From NCBI RefSeq assembly GCF_019192965.1, contig NZ_JAHTKU010000019.1, positions 62,001 to 126,000 on the forward strand: a DNA stretch of 64,000 nt, given 5' to 3'. Source of the DNA: Nocardioides daeguensis (GTDB lineage Bacteria; Actinomycetota; Actinomycetes; Propionibacteriales; Nocardioidaceae). Shown in pieces: positions 7,181 through 15,555 of the stretch (positions are counted from its first letter, which is position 1; every line of letters begins with the position of its first letter). The translations under genes were made by a program, and so were the position numbers. Below the pieces are notes generated by a model, which saw nothing but the letters and a program-made list of their open reading frames with translations, did not search any database and was not told the DNA's origin.

Positions 7181-8680
7181 GTGCTCCCTGGAACAGGTTC
7201 TACCCGGTCACGGCGGTGGCCCCTGACGCTCGTCGCGGCGCTGCTGGCCCTCGGCGGTCTCGTCGGGCTCGTCGCGGCGGCGCCCGGCGCCGCGGCGGAC
7301 GACGACGGACCGCCCCAGCTGCGACGCGAGGGCCGCTGGCTGGTCGACGAGCAGGGCCGGGTCGTGATCGTGCACGGGTTCAACCTGGTCTGGAAGCTCG
7401 ACCCCTACGTCCCGCCGGACTCCGTCGAGGGTTTCCGTGCGGCCGACGCCCGGTGGCTCGCCGAGCACGGGTTCAACGGCGTCCGCCTCGGCACGATGTG
7501 GGCGGGCATCACGCCGGACGCGGCGGGCGTGGGCGACCCGTCGTACCGCGCGCGCTGGCAGCGGGTGATGGACCTGCTCGCCGAACGTGGCATCTGGATG
7601 CAGCTGGACATGCACCAGGACCAGTGGCACGAGACCTACGGCGGCGAGGGCGTCCCCGACTGGGCCCTGCACCGTCCCGCCGTGCTGGGCCTGCTCCCGG
7701 CCGTCAACCTGCCCTTCCCCCTCGGGTACTGGACGCCCGAGAACTCGCTGGTCTTCGACCAGTTCTGGGCCAACCGGTGGGGCGGCATCGACGACTGGGC
7801 GGCCGCGTGGCAGGTCGCCGCAGGGTGGTGGAAGGACCAGCCCCGACTGATGGGCTACGACCTGATCAACGAGCCCTGGATGGGGTTGGAGTGGCTGTCC
7901 TGCTTCACCGGCGGCTGCGCCGGCGCCTACCAGCGTGAGCTCCAGCCGGCCTACGAGAAGGTCACCCGCGCCATCCGTCAGGTCGACCCCGACAACGTCG
8001 TGTGGTGGGAGCCGCAGCAGCTCGCCGCGGGGCGCCCGGTGCCGACGTACCTGCGCCCGATGGCCGGGGAGACCCAGCTCGGCTACTCGTGGCACAACTA
8101 CTGCCAAGACGTGTTCCTCGAGTCCCAGGGACTGCCCGTCGGCGACGTCGAGAACTGCTGGAAGTTCAGCCGGGAGCGGACCACGACCGCGCTCGCCCAG
8201 GCCGCGACGATGCAGGCGGCGCCCCTGATGAGCGAGTGGGGTGCGACCGACAACCCGCGCGCCGTCGAGATCGACGCCGCGGTCGCCGACGAGCACCTCA
8301 TGGGCTGGACGCACTGGGCCTACAAGCAGTGGCGGGACCCGACCACCGCCGACGACGCGCAGGGCTTGTTCCGCGACGACGCCGACTTCGGCTCGGTCAA
8401 GCAGGACAAGCTCCGGCTCCTCGTGCGCACCTATGCCCAGGCCACCGCCGGCACGCCCCTGCAGATGCGCTTCGATCCGGACTCCGGAGCCTTCGCCTAC
8501 CGCTACCGCTCCAACGGGCTGTCCGCGCCGACGGAGATCTTCGTGAGCCCGCTGCACTACCCGCACGGGTACGACGTGGCGGTCGACGGCGGCCGGTGGG
8601 CGCCGGGGACCGCGGGCCGGATCGAGGTCCGGCCCGACGTGCCCGGGCAGGAGGTCACGGTCACGATCACCGCTCGGTGA
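7181..8680 (+). CDS. Secreted glycoside hydrolase family 5 enzyme, endoglycoceramidase-like
   Basis: A 499-residue exported enzyme. An Arg-containing n-region and a hydrophobic core (about residues 12-36) with an AAPGAAA cleavage region form the signal peptide. The GH5 barrel follows: HGFNLVWK, NGVRLGTMW, LDMHQDQW, the acid/base Glu in DLINEPW, and the nucleophile Glu in MSEWGATDN. The DMHQDQW and NEPW arrangement is typical of endoglycoceramidase-like GH5 members, which release glycans from glycolipids. A C-terminal beta domain (about 410-499) fits that subfamily. GTG 7181 is chosen because a TATCTT box ends 7 nt before it; GTG 7145 is in frame but places extra residues before the signal peptide. 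Confidence 0.85.
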   Translation: MLPGTGSTRSRRWPLTLVAALLALGGLVGLVAAAPGAAADDDGPPQLRREGRWLVDEQGRVVIVHGFNLVWKLDPYVPPDSVEGFRAADARWLAEHGFNGVRLGTMWAGITPDAAGVGDPSYRARWQRVMDLLAERGIWMQLDMHQDQWHETYGGEGVPDWALHRPAVLGLLPAVNLPFPLGYWTPENSLVFDQFWANRWGGIDDWAAAWQVAAGWWKDQPRLMGYDLINEPWMGLEWLSCFTGGCAGAYQRELQPAYEKVTRAIRQVDPDNVVWWEPQQLAAGRPVPTYLRPMAGETQLGYSWHNYCQDVFLESQGLPVGDVENCWKFSRERTTTALAQAATMQAAPLMSEWGATDNPRAVEIDAAVADEHLMGWTHWAYKQWRDPTTADDAQGLFRDDADFGSVKQDKLRLLVRTYAQATAGTPLQMRFDPDSGAFAYRYRSNGLSAPTEIFVSPLHYPHGYDVAVDGGRWAPGTAGRIEVRPDVPGQEVTVTITAR

Positions 8681-8709
8681 AGCCTGTCCGGGCTGTCCGG
8701 GAACCTTCG

Positions 8710-8758
8710 GCAACGTCGGGACGTTGCACCAGCATCGAGCCACCTAGACTGTAGGTGG
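8710..8758. promoter_or_regulatory. Promoter with two perfect dyads upstream of the Bax-inhibitor-1 gene
   Basis: Dyad 1 is GCAACGTC-GG-GACGTTGC (8710-8727). Dyad 2 is CCACCTA-GACTG-TAGGTGG (8740-8758). Dyad 2 covers TAGACT (8745-8750), a plausible -10 box, and TTGCAC (8724-8729) in dyad 1 could be the -35. That gives a leader of about 50 nt, with GGAGGAG just before ATG 8810. Two different dyads placed over the promoter elements suggest control by two regulators. Confidence 0.5.
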
Positions 8759-8809
8759 AGGGCAGTCACCCCGGCCGCCCGACAGACTCGCAAGCCTGCG
8801 GAGGAGACC

Positions 8810-9649
8810 ATGCAGAGCAACAACCCGGTGTTCCGGCGCTCGGAGGAGTTCAACCGCTCCGGAGCCGCTGCCTACCAGGGCTTCGGCGAGCCGCAGTACG
8901 GCGGCGGCTACGCGCAGCCCGGCTACCCGGCGCCCGAGGCCCCCGTCCGCCAGGGTCGGATGACCATCGACTCGGTCGTGCAGACCACCACCATCACGCT
9001 CGGCATCACGATCATCGCCGCGGCCGTGACCTGGTTCGCCACCCCGGCGATCGAGTCCACCGAGGCCGTCGGCGTGCTGAGCGCCGCGATGATCGTCGGC
9101 TCGGGCGCGGCGTTCATCCTGTCGCTGGTCAACTCCTTCAAGCGGGTCGTCAGCCCCGCGCTGGTGATGGCCTTCGCCGTCGCCGAGGGCGTCGCCCTGG
9201 GCGCCCTGAGCAAGTTCTACGACGCGATGTTCCCCAGCGACCAGTACGGCGGCATCGTCGTGCAGGCGGTCGTCGGCACCTTCGCGGCCTTCGCGGGCAC
9301 GCTGGCGGCGTACAAGTTCTTCGACATCCAGGTCGGCCAGAAGTTCCGCACCTTCGTGATCGCGGCGATGTTCGGCATGGTCGCCCTGAGCCTGATGGAG
9401 CTCGTGCTCGGCCTCTTCGGCAGCCAGATGGGCCTGTTCGGCTTCGGCCCGCTCGGCCTGATCTTCGCGGTCGGCGGCCTCGTCCTCGGCGTGTTCATGC
9501 TGATCCTCGACTTCGACTTCGTCGAGCAGGGCATCCGCAACGGCATTCCGGAGCGCGAGTCGTGGCGCGCGTCCTTCGCGCTGCTGGTCAGCCTGGTCTG
9601 GATCTACACCAACCTGCTGCGGATCCTCGCGATCCTCCAGCAGGACTGA
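8810..9649 (+). CDS. Bax inhibitor-1/YccA-family membrane protein
   Basis: A 279-residue integral membrane protein. A Gly/Tyr/Pro-rich cytoplasmic N-terminus (residues 1-48) precedes seven predicted membrane helices, starting with VVQTTTITLGITIIAAAVTW and ending with the helix before the C-terminal LLRILAILQQD. The family-typical FDIQVGQKFRTF and LDFDFVEQGI motifs are present. The latter Asp pair matches the pH-sensing residues of BsYetJ-like calcium-leak channels. The annotated family is known as PF12811 or PF01027, and its role in actinobacteria is unclear. ATG 8810 has a good GGAGGAG ribosome binding site. A terminator follows at 9685. Confidence 0.88.
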   Translation: MQSNNPVFRRSEEFNRSGAAAYQGFGEPQYGGGYAQPGYPAPEAPVRQGRMTIDSVVQTTTITLGITIIAAAVTWFATPAIESTEAVGVLSAAMIVGSGAAFILSLVNSFKRVVSPALVMAFAVAEGVALGALSKFYDAMFPSDQYGGIVVQAVVGTFAAFAGTLAAYKFFDIQVGQKFRTFVIAAMFGMVALSLMELVLGLFGSQMGLFGFGPLGLIFAVGGLVLGVFMLILDFDFVEQGIRNGIPERESWRASFALLVSLVWIYTNLLRILAILQQD

Positions 9650-9684
9650 TCCTCTTCGCGCACGCCTCGTCGCTGCGCGCCCAC

Positions 9685-9727
9685 GGCCCCGGCTCCACCT
9701 CGGTGGGGTCCGGGGCCGGGGGGTTTT
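9685..9727 (+). terminator. GC-rich hairpin followed by T run
   Basis: An imperfect hairpin has arms beginning GGCCCCGG (9685-9692) and ending CCGGGGCC (9710-9717). After further G residues comes GGTTTT (about 9722-9727). It would end transcription of the Bax-inhibitor-1 gene and lies just before the convergent SGNH gene stop. Confidence 0.6.
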
Positions 9728-9734
9728 CGGCAGG

Positions 9735-10754
9735 TCAGGCGGGGTCGGGTGCGCTCTCGTGCAGCTCGGGCGCCTCGCCGGGAACGTGCTTGCGCGAGCG
9801 GCGGTGCCGCAGCTCGACCCACAGGCCGCGGACGCCGGCCCGGCGGCCGCCGACCTCGGTGCCGCCCAGCTCGGTGCCGGGCTCGTTGACGGCCTGGACC
9901 GCCGCGCGGGTCACCGGCAGCACGCCCTCACCGCGGAACGCCTCGAGACCGGCCTCCTCCGGCGCCTGCTCCAGGGAGGCCAGGACCGACGGGACCAGCA
10001 CGCCGGCGAGCGCCCGGTAGCCCTCGGCCGAGGGGTGGAACTGGTCGGGACCGAACAGAAGCGCCGGAGCGGCGGCGAACTCGGGTCCCAGGATGTCGCC
10101 GAGCGAGACGGTCCGCCCACCTTCCTCGACCACGGCGATGGTCTGCGCGGCGGCGAGCCGGCGGGACCAGGCGCGGGCGACCTGGCGCAACGGGGGAGCG
10201 ATCGGCTGGATCGTGCCGAGGTCGGGGCAGGTGCCGACGACCACGGTGGCGCCGGCGGCGGTGAGCCGGCGTACCCCCTCGGCGAGCGCGCGCACCGAGT
10301 GGGAGGGGCGCACGGTGTGGGTGACGTCGTTGCCGCCGATCAGGATGACCGCGACCTCGGGCTCGATGGGCAGGGCCCGGTCGACCTGGGCGGCGAGGTC
10401 GGAGGACTTGGCGCCGACGACGCAGAACTCACGCAGGTAGACACGCCGGTCGGCGTGCTCGGCGACGGCAGTTCCGATCAGGGCGCCCGGCGTTTCCTCC
10501 ACCCGCTCGACGCCGTAGCCGGCGGCGCTGGAGTCGCCCAGGACCGCGATCCGGACGGCCGGGCCGGGGCGGCCGCGGCCGTACCAACCGGTCGCGTCAG
10601 GCGGCGGCTCGTCCCGTGCGGGGCCGATCGTCTTGCGGGCGAGCCGCGCCTCGGCGGACAGCACCCCGTAGAGACCGGCGCCGAGAGCGGAGAGCCCGCC
10701 CCCGCCGTACAGCGCGGCGGCGGCGAGCTTGCGGGCTGCGGACGCCTTGCTCAC
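9735..10754 (-). CDS. SGNH/GDSL-family hydrolase
   Basis: A 339-residue lipase/esterase-like protein. A hydrophobic segment near the N-terminus (LAAAALYGGGGLSALGAGLYGVL, about residues 8-30) looks like a signal anchor. The SGNH blocks follow: block I VLGDSSAAGYGV with the Ser nucleophile, block II around VVGAKSSDL, block III LIGGNDVTH with Gly/Asn, and block V DQFHPSAEGY with the catalytic Asp and His. The C-terminal 60 residues are charged and low in complexity. The start is GTG 10754, because the reading frame upstream of it lies inside the divergent cbs gene. The substrate is not predictable. Confidence 0.87.
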   Translation of the reverse strand: MSKASAARKLAAAALYGGGGLSALGAGLYGVLSAEARLARKTIGPARDEPPPDATGWYGRGRPGPAVRIAVLGDSSAAGYGVERVEETPGALIGTAVAEHADRRVYLREFCVVGAKSSDLAAQVDRALPIEPEVAVILIGGNDVTHTVRPSHSVRALAEGVRRLTAAGATVVVGTCPDLGTIQPIAPPLRQVARAWSRRLAAAQTIAVVEEGGRTVSLGDILGPEFAAAPALLFGPDQFHPSAEGYRALAGVLVPSVLASLEQAPEEAGLEAFRGEGVLPVTRAAVQAVNEPGTELGGTEVGGRRAGVRGLWVELRHRRSRKHVPGEAPELHESAPDPA

Positions 10755-10791
10755 GGCGGCAACTCTACGGATCCACCGATACGGTGGGGGC
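10755..10791. promoter_or_regulatory. Compact divergent promoter region, SGNH gene and cbs
   Basis: Only 37 bp separate the two divergent start codons. A TACGGT box at 10780-10785 ends 6 nt before ATG 10792, consistent with a leaderless cbs transcript. The minus-strand promoter of the SGNH gene must overlap it or lie inside cbs. Confidence 0.5.
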
Positions 10792-12177
10792 ATGGAGTAC
10801 GTCGAGTCCCTGCTGGAGCTGATCGGCAACACCCCGCTGGTCCGGCTCAACCGTTCCCTCGACCTGCCCGCCGACGGACCGTTGGTGCTGGCCAAGGTGG
10901 AGTACCTCAACCCCGGCGGTTCGGTGAAGGACCGGATCGCCACCCGGATGATCGAGGCCGCCGAGGCATCCGGCGCCCTGCGGCCCGGCGGCACGATCGT
11001 CGAGCCGACGTCCGGCAACACCGGGGTCGGGCTGGCGATGCTGGCCCAGCAGAAGGGCTATCAGTGCATCTTCGTGTGCCCAGACAAGGTGAGCGAGGAC
11101 AAGCGCAACGTCCTCAAGGCGTACGGCGCCGAGGTGGTCGTCTGCCCGACGGCCGTCGCGCCCGAGCACCCCGACTCCTACTACAACGTGTCGGACCGGC
11201 TCGCCAGCCAGCCCGGCGCGTGGAAGCCCGACCAGTACTCCAACCCCCACAACCCGCGCTCCCACTACGAGGAGACCGGCCCGGAGCTGTGGCGCCAGAC
11301 CGAGGGCCGGATCACCCACTTCGTCGCCGGCGTCGGCACCGGCGGCACCATCTCCGGCATCGGCCGCTACCTCAAGGAGCAGAACCCCTCGGTCCAGGTG
11401 ATCGGCGCCGACCCGGCCGGCTCTGTCTACTCGGGCGGCACCGGCCGTCCCTACCTCGTCGAGGGCGTCGGGGAGGACTTCTGGCCCGAGACCTACGACC
11501 GCGGCGTGGCCGACCGGATCATCGAGGTCTCCGACGCCGACTCGTTCGCGTTCACCCGCCGCCTCGCCCGCGAGGAGGCCCTGCTGGTGGGCGGCTCCTC
11601 CGGCATGGCGGCGTACGCCGCGCGCCAGCTCGCCCACGAGCTCGCCGCGGAGGGGAAGAACGACGCCGTCGTCGTCGTGCTGCTGCCCGACTCCGGGCGC
11701 GGCTACCTCAGCAAGGTCTTCAACGACGACTGGCTGGCCCAGTACGGCTTCAGCACCGGCCAGCCGAGCCCGGCCCAGACCGTCGGCGAGGTGCTGAGCA
11801 GCAAGTCCCAGGGCATGCCCGCGCTCGTGCACACGCACCCCAACGAGACCATCGCCGAGGCGGTGCAGATCCTGCAGGAGTACGGCGTCTCGCAGATGCC
11901 CGTCGTGCGCGCCGAGCCGCCGATCGTGGCGGCCGAGGTCGCCGGCTCGGTCTCCGAGCGCGCGCTGCTCGACGCGCTGTTCACCGGCAAGGCGAAGCTG
12001 ACCGACTCCGTCGAGCAGCACATGTCGGCGGCGCTGCCGACGATCGGCTCGACCGAGGACGCGACGGCCGCCGTACCGCTGCTGGAGTCCGCGGACGCCG
12101 TGCTGGTCCACGAGGACGGCAAGCCGGTCGGGGTGCTCACCCGGCACGACCTGCTCAACTTCCTCGCGCGTGGCTGA
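10792..12177 (+). CDS. cbs: Cystathionine beta-synthase
   Basis: A 461-residue PLP enzyme that condenses serine with homocysteine to cystathionine in reverse transsulfuration. The fold-type II catalytic domain (about 1-320) has ELIGNTPLVRLN, the PLP-Lys motif NPGGSVKDRI, the PTSGNTGVGLAM substrate loop, and a GVGTGGTISGIG phosphate-binding loop. Two C-terminal CBS (Bateman) domains (about 340-461) probably bind adenosyl ligands. The length and two CBS domains separate it from cysteine synthases. ATG 10792 is preferred over upstream codons because of the -10 box just before it. The stop overlaps the following GNAT gene by 8 bp. Confidence 0.92.
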   Translation: MEYVESLLELIGNTPLVRLNRSLDLPADGPLVLAKVEYLNPGGSVKDRIATRMIEAAEASGALRPGGTIVEPTSGNTGVGLAMLAQQKGYQCIFVCPDKVSEDKRNVLKAYGAEVVVCPTAVAPEHPDSYYNVSDRLASQPGAWKPDQYSNPHNPRSHYEETGPELWRQTEGRITHFVAGVGTGGTISGIGRYLKEQNPSVQVIGADPAGSVYSGGTGRPYLVEGVGEDFWPETYDRGVADRIIEVSDADSFAFTRRLAREEALLVGGSSGMAAYAARQLAHELAAEGKNDAVVVVLLPDSGRGYLSKVFNDDWLAQYGFSTGQPSPAQTVGEVLSSKSQGMPALVHTHPNETIAEAVQILQEYGVSQMPVVRAEPPIVAAEVAGSVSERALLDALFTGKAKLTDSVEQHMSAALPTIGSTEDATAAVPLLESADAVLVHEDGKPVGVLTRHDLLNFLARG

Positions 12178-12673
12178 CGCGGCCGAGCTGACCGGGCTGG
12201 TCCGGGCGGCGACGCCGCAGGACGTTCCCGACGTCCTCCGGCTGATCCGTGCGCTCGCGGAGTACGAGCGCGAGCCGGACGCGGTCGAGACCACCGAGGA
12301 CGATCTGCAGCGTTGGCTGTTCGGGCCGGACCCGGTGGCCAACGTCCTCGTCGCCGAGTCCGGCGGCCCGGGGAGCACGGTCGTCGGCATGGCGCTGTGG
12401 TTCCGCACCTTCTCGACCTGGACCGGCACCCCGGGGATCTACCTCGAGGACCTCTTCGTGCAGCCCGACCAGCGGGGGAGCGGGCTGGGCAAGGCGCTGC
12501 TCACGGCGCTCGCCCGGGTCGCGGTCGAGCGCGGCTACCGCCGCGTCGAGTGGGCGGTGCTGGACTGGAACACCCCGTCCATCGAGTTCTACGAGTCCCT
12601 CGGCGCCCGGCCGATGCAGGAGTGGACGACCTACCGGCTGACCGGCCAGGCGCTCGCCGACCTCGGGGCGTAG
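12170..12673 (+). CDS. GNAT-family N-acetyltransferase, diamine-acetyltransferase-like
   Basis: A 167-residue acetyltransferase. The N-terminal VRAATPQDVPDVLRLIRALAEYE segment, the central IYLEDLFVQPDQRGSGLGKALL block (acetyl-CoA pyrophosphate loop R/Q-x-x-G-x-G/A) and the C-terminal W-VLDWNTPSIEFYESLGA region fit the spermidine/thialysine acetyltransferase subgroup. The YLEDLFV motif is characteristic of that group. GTG 12170 overlaps cbs, so the genes are probably coupled. The 3' end overlaps the convergent GNAT gene by 43 bp. Confidence 0.87.
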   Translation: MADAAELTGLVRAATPQDVPDVLRLIRALAEYEREPDAVETTEDDLQRWLFGPDPVANVLVAESGGPGSTVVGMALWFRTFSTWTGTPGIYLEDLFVQPDQRGSGLGKALLTALARVAVERGYRRVEWAVLDWNTPSIEFYESLGARPMQEWTTYRLTGQALADLGA

Positions 12674-13599
12674 TAGCGGCAGGTGTGGTGGGCCGCGAAG
12701 CCCAGCGCCTCCCAGAACGCCCGCCCGCCGGGGTTGTCGGTCTCGACGTGCAGCCACGCGGTCAGCGCGCCCTGCTCGGCCGCCCATCCGAGGAGCTCGC
12801 CCACGACCGCCGTCGCCAGGCCCCGGCGACGGTGCGCCAGGTCGACGGTGACGCCGTGCAGGCCGACCCAGTCGCCGTCGACGCCGGCCTGCGCCTCGGC
12901 CACCGGGTCGCACCCGGCGTCCACCGAGGCGACCGCGCGCGAGCCGTCGACGCCGATCTCGACCTCGTGCCTCGCCGCGGGCAGGGAACGCCGCAGCCGG
13001 GCCACCGAGGCGAGCAGGAAGTCGGACTCGCCGTACTCCAGGCGCTGCCAGCCCGCGCCCACGAACGCCTCCTCGAGCGCCGAGCCCGCCTCGACCTGCA
13101 CCAGCGGGTCGCGGCCGCGAGCGGCGTAGAACGCCTCGACGGCGGCCAGCGCCTCGGGGAACGGTCGGTCGGGGTCACCCATCGCCAGACACGAGTTGGC
13201 GCGCTTGAGCAGCCGTCCGGCCGGCGCGCGCTCCGAGCGCAGCTCCCACTCCCCGAGCGGCTCCCGGTCGACGGTGGGCCACAGCCCGCCGGTCCGCGCC
13301 TCCGCGTCGCGCACGCTCACCCGCAGCCGGGCCGCCGGGCGGGGCGGGACCGGCTTGCCGGACACGATGTCGGCGATCGCGATCCTCGCCGCGGCCCCCG
13401 TCTCGGGCTGGACCACGCAGACGCCGTCGCCCCACGCCAGACAGGTGCCGAGCAGATCGGTGAACGCCGGCCCGCCGCTCGGCCCGGTCTCGCCGCGCAC
13501 CAGGCGCCGGACGACGACGCGCTGGCCCACCACGTGGGGACCGAGCAGATGCTGGCCCGGCTCGTGTCCATTTTCCTGGGGTCCTGGCGCGTCCGGCAC
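12631..13599 (-). CDS. Two-domain GNAT-family acetyltransferase
   Basis: A 322-residue protein. The C-terminal half (about 190-310) has the GNAT core: VTVDLAHRRRGLATAVVGELL is the acetyl-CoA loop and TDNPGGRAFWEALGF the last strand/helix. The N-terminal half (about 20-110) looks like a small beta-rich domain containing VVVRRLV. Similar proteins lie beside fdxA in other actinobacteria. GTG 13599 is chosen because, on the minus strand, a TAGTAT box ends 7 nt before it. An in-frame ATG at 13650 would start within the palindrome preceding fdxA. The substrate is unknown. Confidence 0.8.
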   Translation of the reverse strand: MPDAPGPQENGHEPGQHLLGPHVVGQRVVVRRLVRGETGPSGGPAFTDLLGTCLAWGDGVCVVQPETGAAARIAIADIVSGKPVPPRPAARLRVSVRDAEARTGGLWPTVDREPLGEWELRSERAPAGRLLKRANSCLAMGDPDRPFPEALAAVEAFYAARGRDPLVQVEAGSALEEAFVGAGWQRLEYGESDFLLASVARLRRSLPAARHEVEIGVDGSRAVASVDAGCDPVAEAQAGVDGDWVGLHGVTVDLAHRRRGLATAVVGELLGWAAEQGALTAWLHVETDNPGGRAFWEALGFAAHHTCRYYAPRSASAWPVSR

Positions 13600-13600
13600 G

Positions 13601-13647
13601 ACCGGGATACTAGGCTGAGCCTCGACACGAAACACTTTCGTGTCGAG
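13601..13647. promoter_or_regulatory. Overlapping divergent promoters and a 12-bp-arm palindrome
   Basis: The sequence around 13606-13612 reads GATACTA on the plus strand, a plausible -10 for fdxA, and TAGTAT on the minus strand, the likely -10 of the GNAT gene. The two promoters share the same bases. Immediately downstream is a perfect inverted repeat: left arm CTCGACACGAAA (13621-13632), spacer CAC, right arm 13636-13647. It falls at or just after the predicted fdxA transcription start, where a repressor site or a leader hairpin would act. Confidence 0.6.
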
Positions 13648-13678
13648 CATCCGCGCTCGTTGGTCTCAGGAGGAATCG

Positions 13679-14005
13679 ATGACCTACGTCATCTCGCAGC
13701 CGTGCGTCGACGTCAAGGACCGTGCGTGCGTCGACGAGTGTCCCGTCGACTGCATCTACGAGGGCAAGCGGATGCTCTACATCCACCCCGACGAGTGCGT
13801 CGACTGTGGTGCCTGTGAGCCGGTCTGCCCGGTGGAGGCGATCTTCTACGAGGACGACGTCCCGGAGGAGTGGAAGGACTACTACGACGCCAACGTGAAG
13901 TTCTTCGACGACCTCGGCTCGCCCGGCGGTGCCGCCAAGATGGGTGAGATCGACAAGGACGCCGAGTTCATCGCTGCGCTCGAGCCGCAGAACCAGGACC
14001 ACTGA
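13679..14005 (+). CDS. fdxA: 7Fe ferredoxin FdxA
   Basis: A 108-residue small electron carrier. The N-terminal half carries the cysteine pattern of a 3Fe-4S plus 4Fe-4S ferredoxin: [17 protein letters not shown], then [16 protein letters not shown]. An acidic C-terminal extension of about 50 residues follows, as in mycobacterial FdxA and FdxC. ATG 13679 is preceded by AGGAGG (13668-13673). The next gene, dapC, begins inside the stop codon, so the two are cotranscribed. A palindrome at 13621-13647 probably regulates the unit. Confidence 0.95.
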   Translation: MTYVISQPCVDVKDRACVDECPVDCIYEGKRMLYIHPDECVDCGACEPVCPVEAIFYEDDVPEEWKDYYDANVKFFDDLGSPGGAAKMGEIDKDAEFIAALEPQNQDH

Positions 14006-15114
14006 ACACCGCGGTCTCGGGCCGGCTGCCCGACTTCCCCTGGGACAAGCTGACCCAGTACGCCGCGCAGGCGCGTGAGCATGCCGACGGGATCGTCGAC
14101 CTGTCGATCGGTACGCCGGTCGACCCGACGCCCGAGGTGGCCCGCGCCGCGCTGGCGGCGGCGGTCGACGCCCCGGGGTACCCGCTGACCGTCGGCACCC
14201 CCGAGGTCCGCCAGGCCGTCGTCGACTGGCTGGCCGGCACCCACGGGGTGACCGGGCTGGGCCTGGACCAGGTCCTGCCGCTGATCGGCTCCAAGGAGTT
14301 CATCGCCTCGGTGCCGACGTACCTCGGCCTCGGGCCGGGCGACCTGATCGGCTACCCGGCGCTGGCCTACCCGACCTACGAGGTCGGCGCCGCGCTGGTC
14401 GGTGCGAGGGCCGTCGCCACCGACGCGCTCACCAGCTTCGGTCCTGAGACCCCGAAGCTGCTGTGGGTCAACTCGCCCTCGAACCCCTCCGGCCGGGTGC
14501 TCCCGAAGGAGCACCTCAAGAAGGTCGTCGACTGGTGCCGTGAGCGCGGGGTGCTGCTCGTCTCCGACGAGTGCTACCTCGACTGCGTCTGGGAGGGCGA
14601 GGCCCTCTCGGTGCTGCACCCCGAGATCTGCGGCGGGTCGAGCGAGGGCATCCTGGTCGTCCACTCGCTGTCCAAGCGCTCCAACCTCGCCGGCTACCGC
14701 TGCGCGTTCGTCGCGGGTGACCGCGACGTGATCGCCGAGCTGCTCGCGGTCCGCAAGAACATGGGCCTGATGATGCCCGCGCCCCAGCAGCACGCCATGG
14801 CTGCCGTGCTCGGCGACGAGGCGCACGTCGAGGAGCAGCACGAGCGCTACCGCGCGCGTCGTACGACGCTGCGGGCGGCGCTCGAGGCCGCGGGCTACAC
14901 GATCGAGCACTCCGAGGCGTCGCTGTACCTGTGGACCACGAAGGGCCCCGACGGCCCAGACTGCTGGCAGCTGGTCGCCGACCTCGCAGCCCAGGGCATC
15001 CTGGTCGCGCCCGGGGCGTTCTACGGCGCGGCCGGCTCCCACCATGTCCGGATCGCGTTGACCGCGACCGACGAGCGGATCGCCGCCGCGGCCGAGCGCC
15101 TCACGCGGGCCTGA
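14002..15114 (+). CDS. dapC: Succinyldiaminopimelate transaminase, CTG start
   Basis: A 370-residue fold-type I PLP aminotransferase. It converts N-succinyl-2-amino-6-ketopimelate to N-succinyl-LL-DAP in lysine and peptidoglycan synthesis. [10 protein letters not shown] and [12 protein letters not shown] at the N-terminus are diagnostic of actinobacterial DapC. The PLP Lys lies in [14 protein letters not shown]. Homologous sequence begins directly after the fdxA stop, but there is no ATG, GTG or TTG in frame between the preceding stop (13945) and residue 40. The only candidate is CTG 14002, which overlaps fdxA TGA as CTGA, just as ATGA/GTGA pairs do elsewhere here. The first clear in-frame ATG-type codon is downstream of essential sequence. 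Confidence 0.9.
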   Translation: MNTAVSGRLPDFPWDKLTQYAAQAREHADGIVDLSIGTPVDPTPEVARAALAAAVDAPGYPLTVGTPEVRQAVVDWLAGTHGVTGLGLDQVLPLIGSKEFIASVPTYLGLGPGDLIGYPALAYPTYEVGAALVGARAVATDALTSFGPETPKLLWVNSPSNPSGRVLPKEHLKKVVDWCRERGVLLVSDECYLDCVWEGEALSVLHPEICGGSSEGILVVHSLSKRSNLAGYRCAFVAGDRDVIAELLAVRKNMGLMMPAPQQHAMAAVLGDEAHVEEQHERYRARRTTLRAALEAAGYTIEHSEASLYLWTTKGPDGPDCWQLVADLAAQGILVAPGAFYGAAGSHHVRIALTATDERIAAAAERLTRA

Positions 15115-15115
15115 G

Positions 15116-15517
15116 CTACCCCACGGGCTGCGCGGGGATCGTCGCCAGCACCTCGAGCATGTGGTTCATGACCGCGAGGTGCTCGGCGGCTGGGCTGAAC
15201 ATGATCAGCTCGGTGTCCTCCTCGACCCGGACCGTGTGCCCGGCCGGCCAGTGCACGACCTCGCCGGCCGCGCAGGTCTCCGTCGAGCCGTCGCCGTAGG
15301 TCACCACGACGCGGCCGCTGACCAGGTAGCCCCAGTGGGCGGCGAAGCACAGCCCGTCGTCGAGTCCGGCGAGCAGCGGTGCGATGTCGACCCCGGCGGC
15401 GAGCCGCAGGTGCTCGGCGGCCAGCGGCCCGTGTGCGGCGCCGAAGTCGCCCAGGTGCCGGGCGGTGGCACCCAGGGCGTTCATCTTGATCGGGAGGTCG
15501 CGGGTCTTCACGTGCAT
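15116..15517 (-). CDS. Cupin-domain protein
   Basis: A 133-residue small beta-barrel protein. The cupin core lies at about 45-115, with AAHWGYLVSGRVVVTYGDG as motif 1 and GEVVHWPAGHTVRVEEDTELIMF as motif 2. The His/Glu metal ligands are partly conserved (AHWG; WPAGH). It could be a metal-bound enzyme or a ligand sensor; the function is unknown. ATG 15517 is preferred over the ORF's upstream codons because a GAGGAAGG ribosome binding site lies about 8 nt before it. It is divergent from the TPR protein, with an operator-like dyad between. Confidence 0.8.
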   Translation of the reverse strand: MHVKTRDLPIKMNALGATARHLGDFGAAHGPLAAEHLRLAAGVDIAPLLAGLDDGLCFAAHWGYLVSGRVVVTYGDGSTETCAAGEVVHWPAGHTVRVEEDTELIMFSPAAEHLAVMNHMLEVLATIPAQPVG

Positions 15518-15555
15518 GACGGTTCCTTCCTCGGGAGACGACTCACCCCGGAGGC

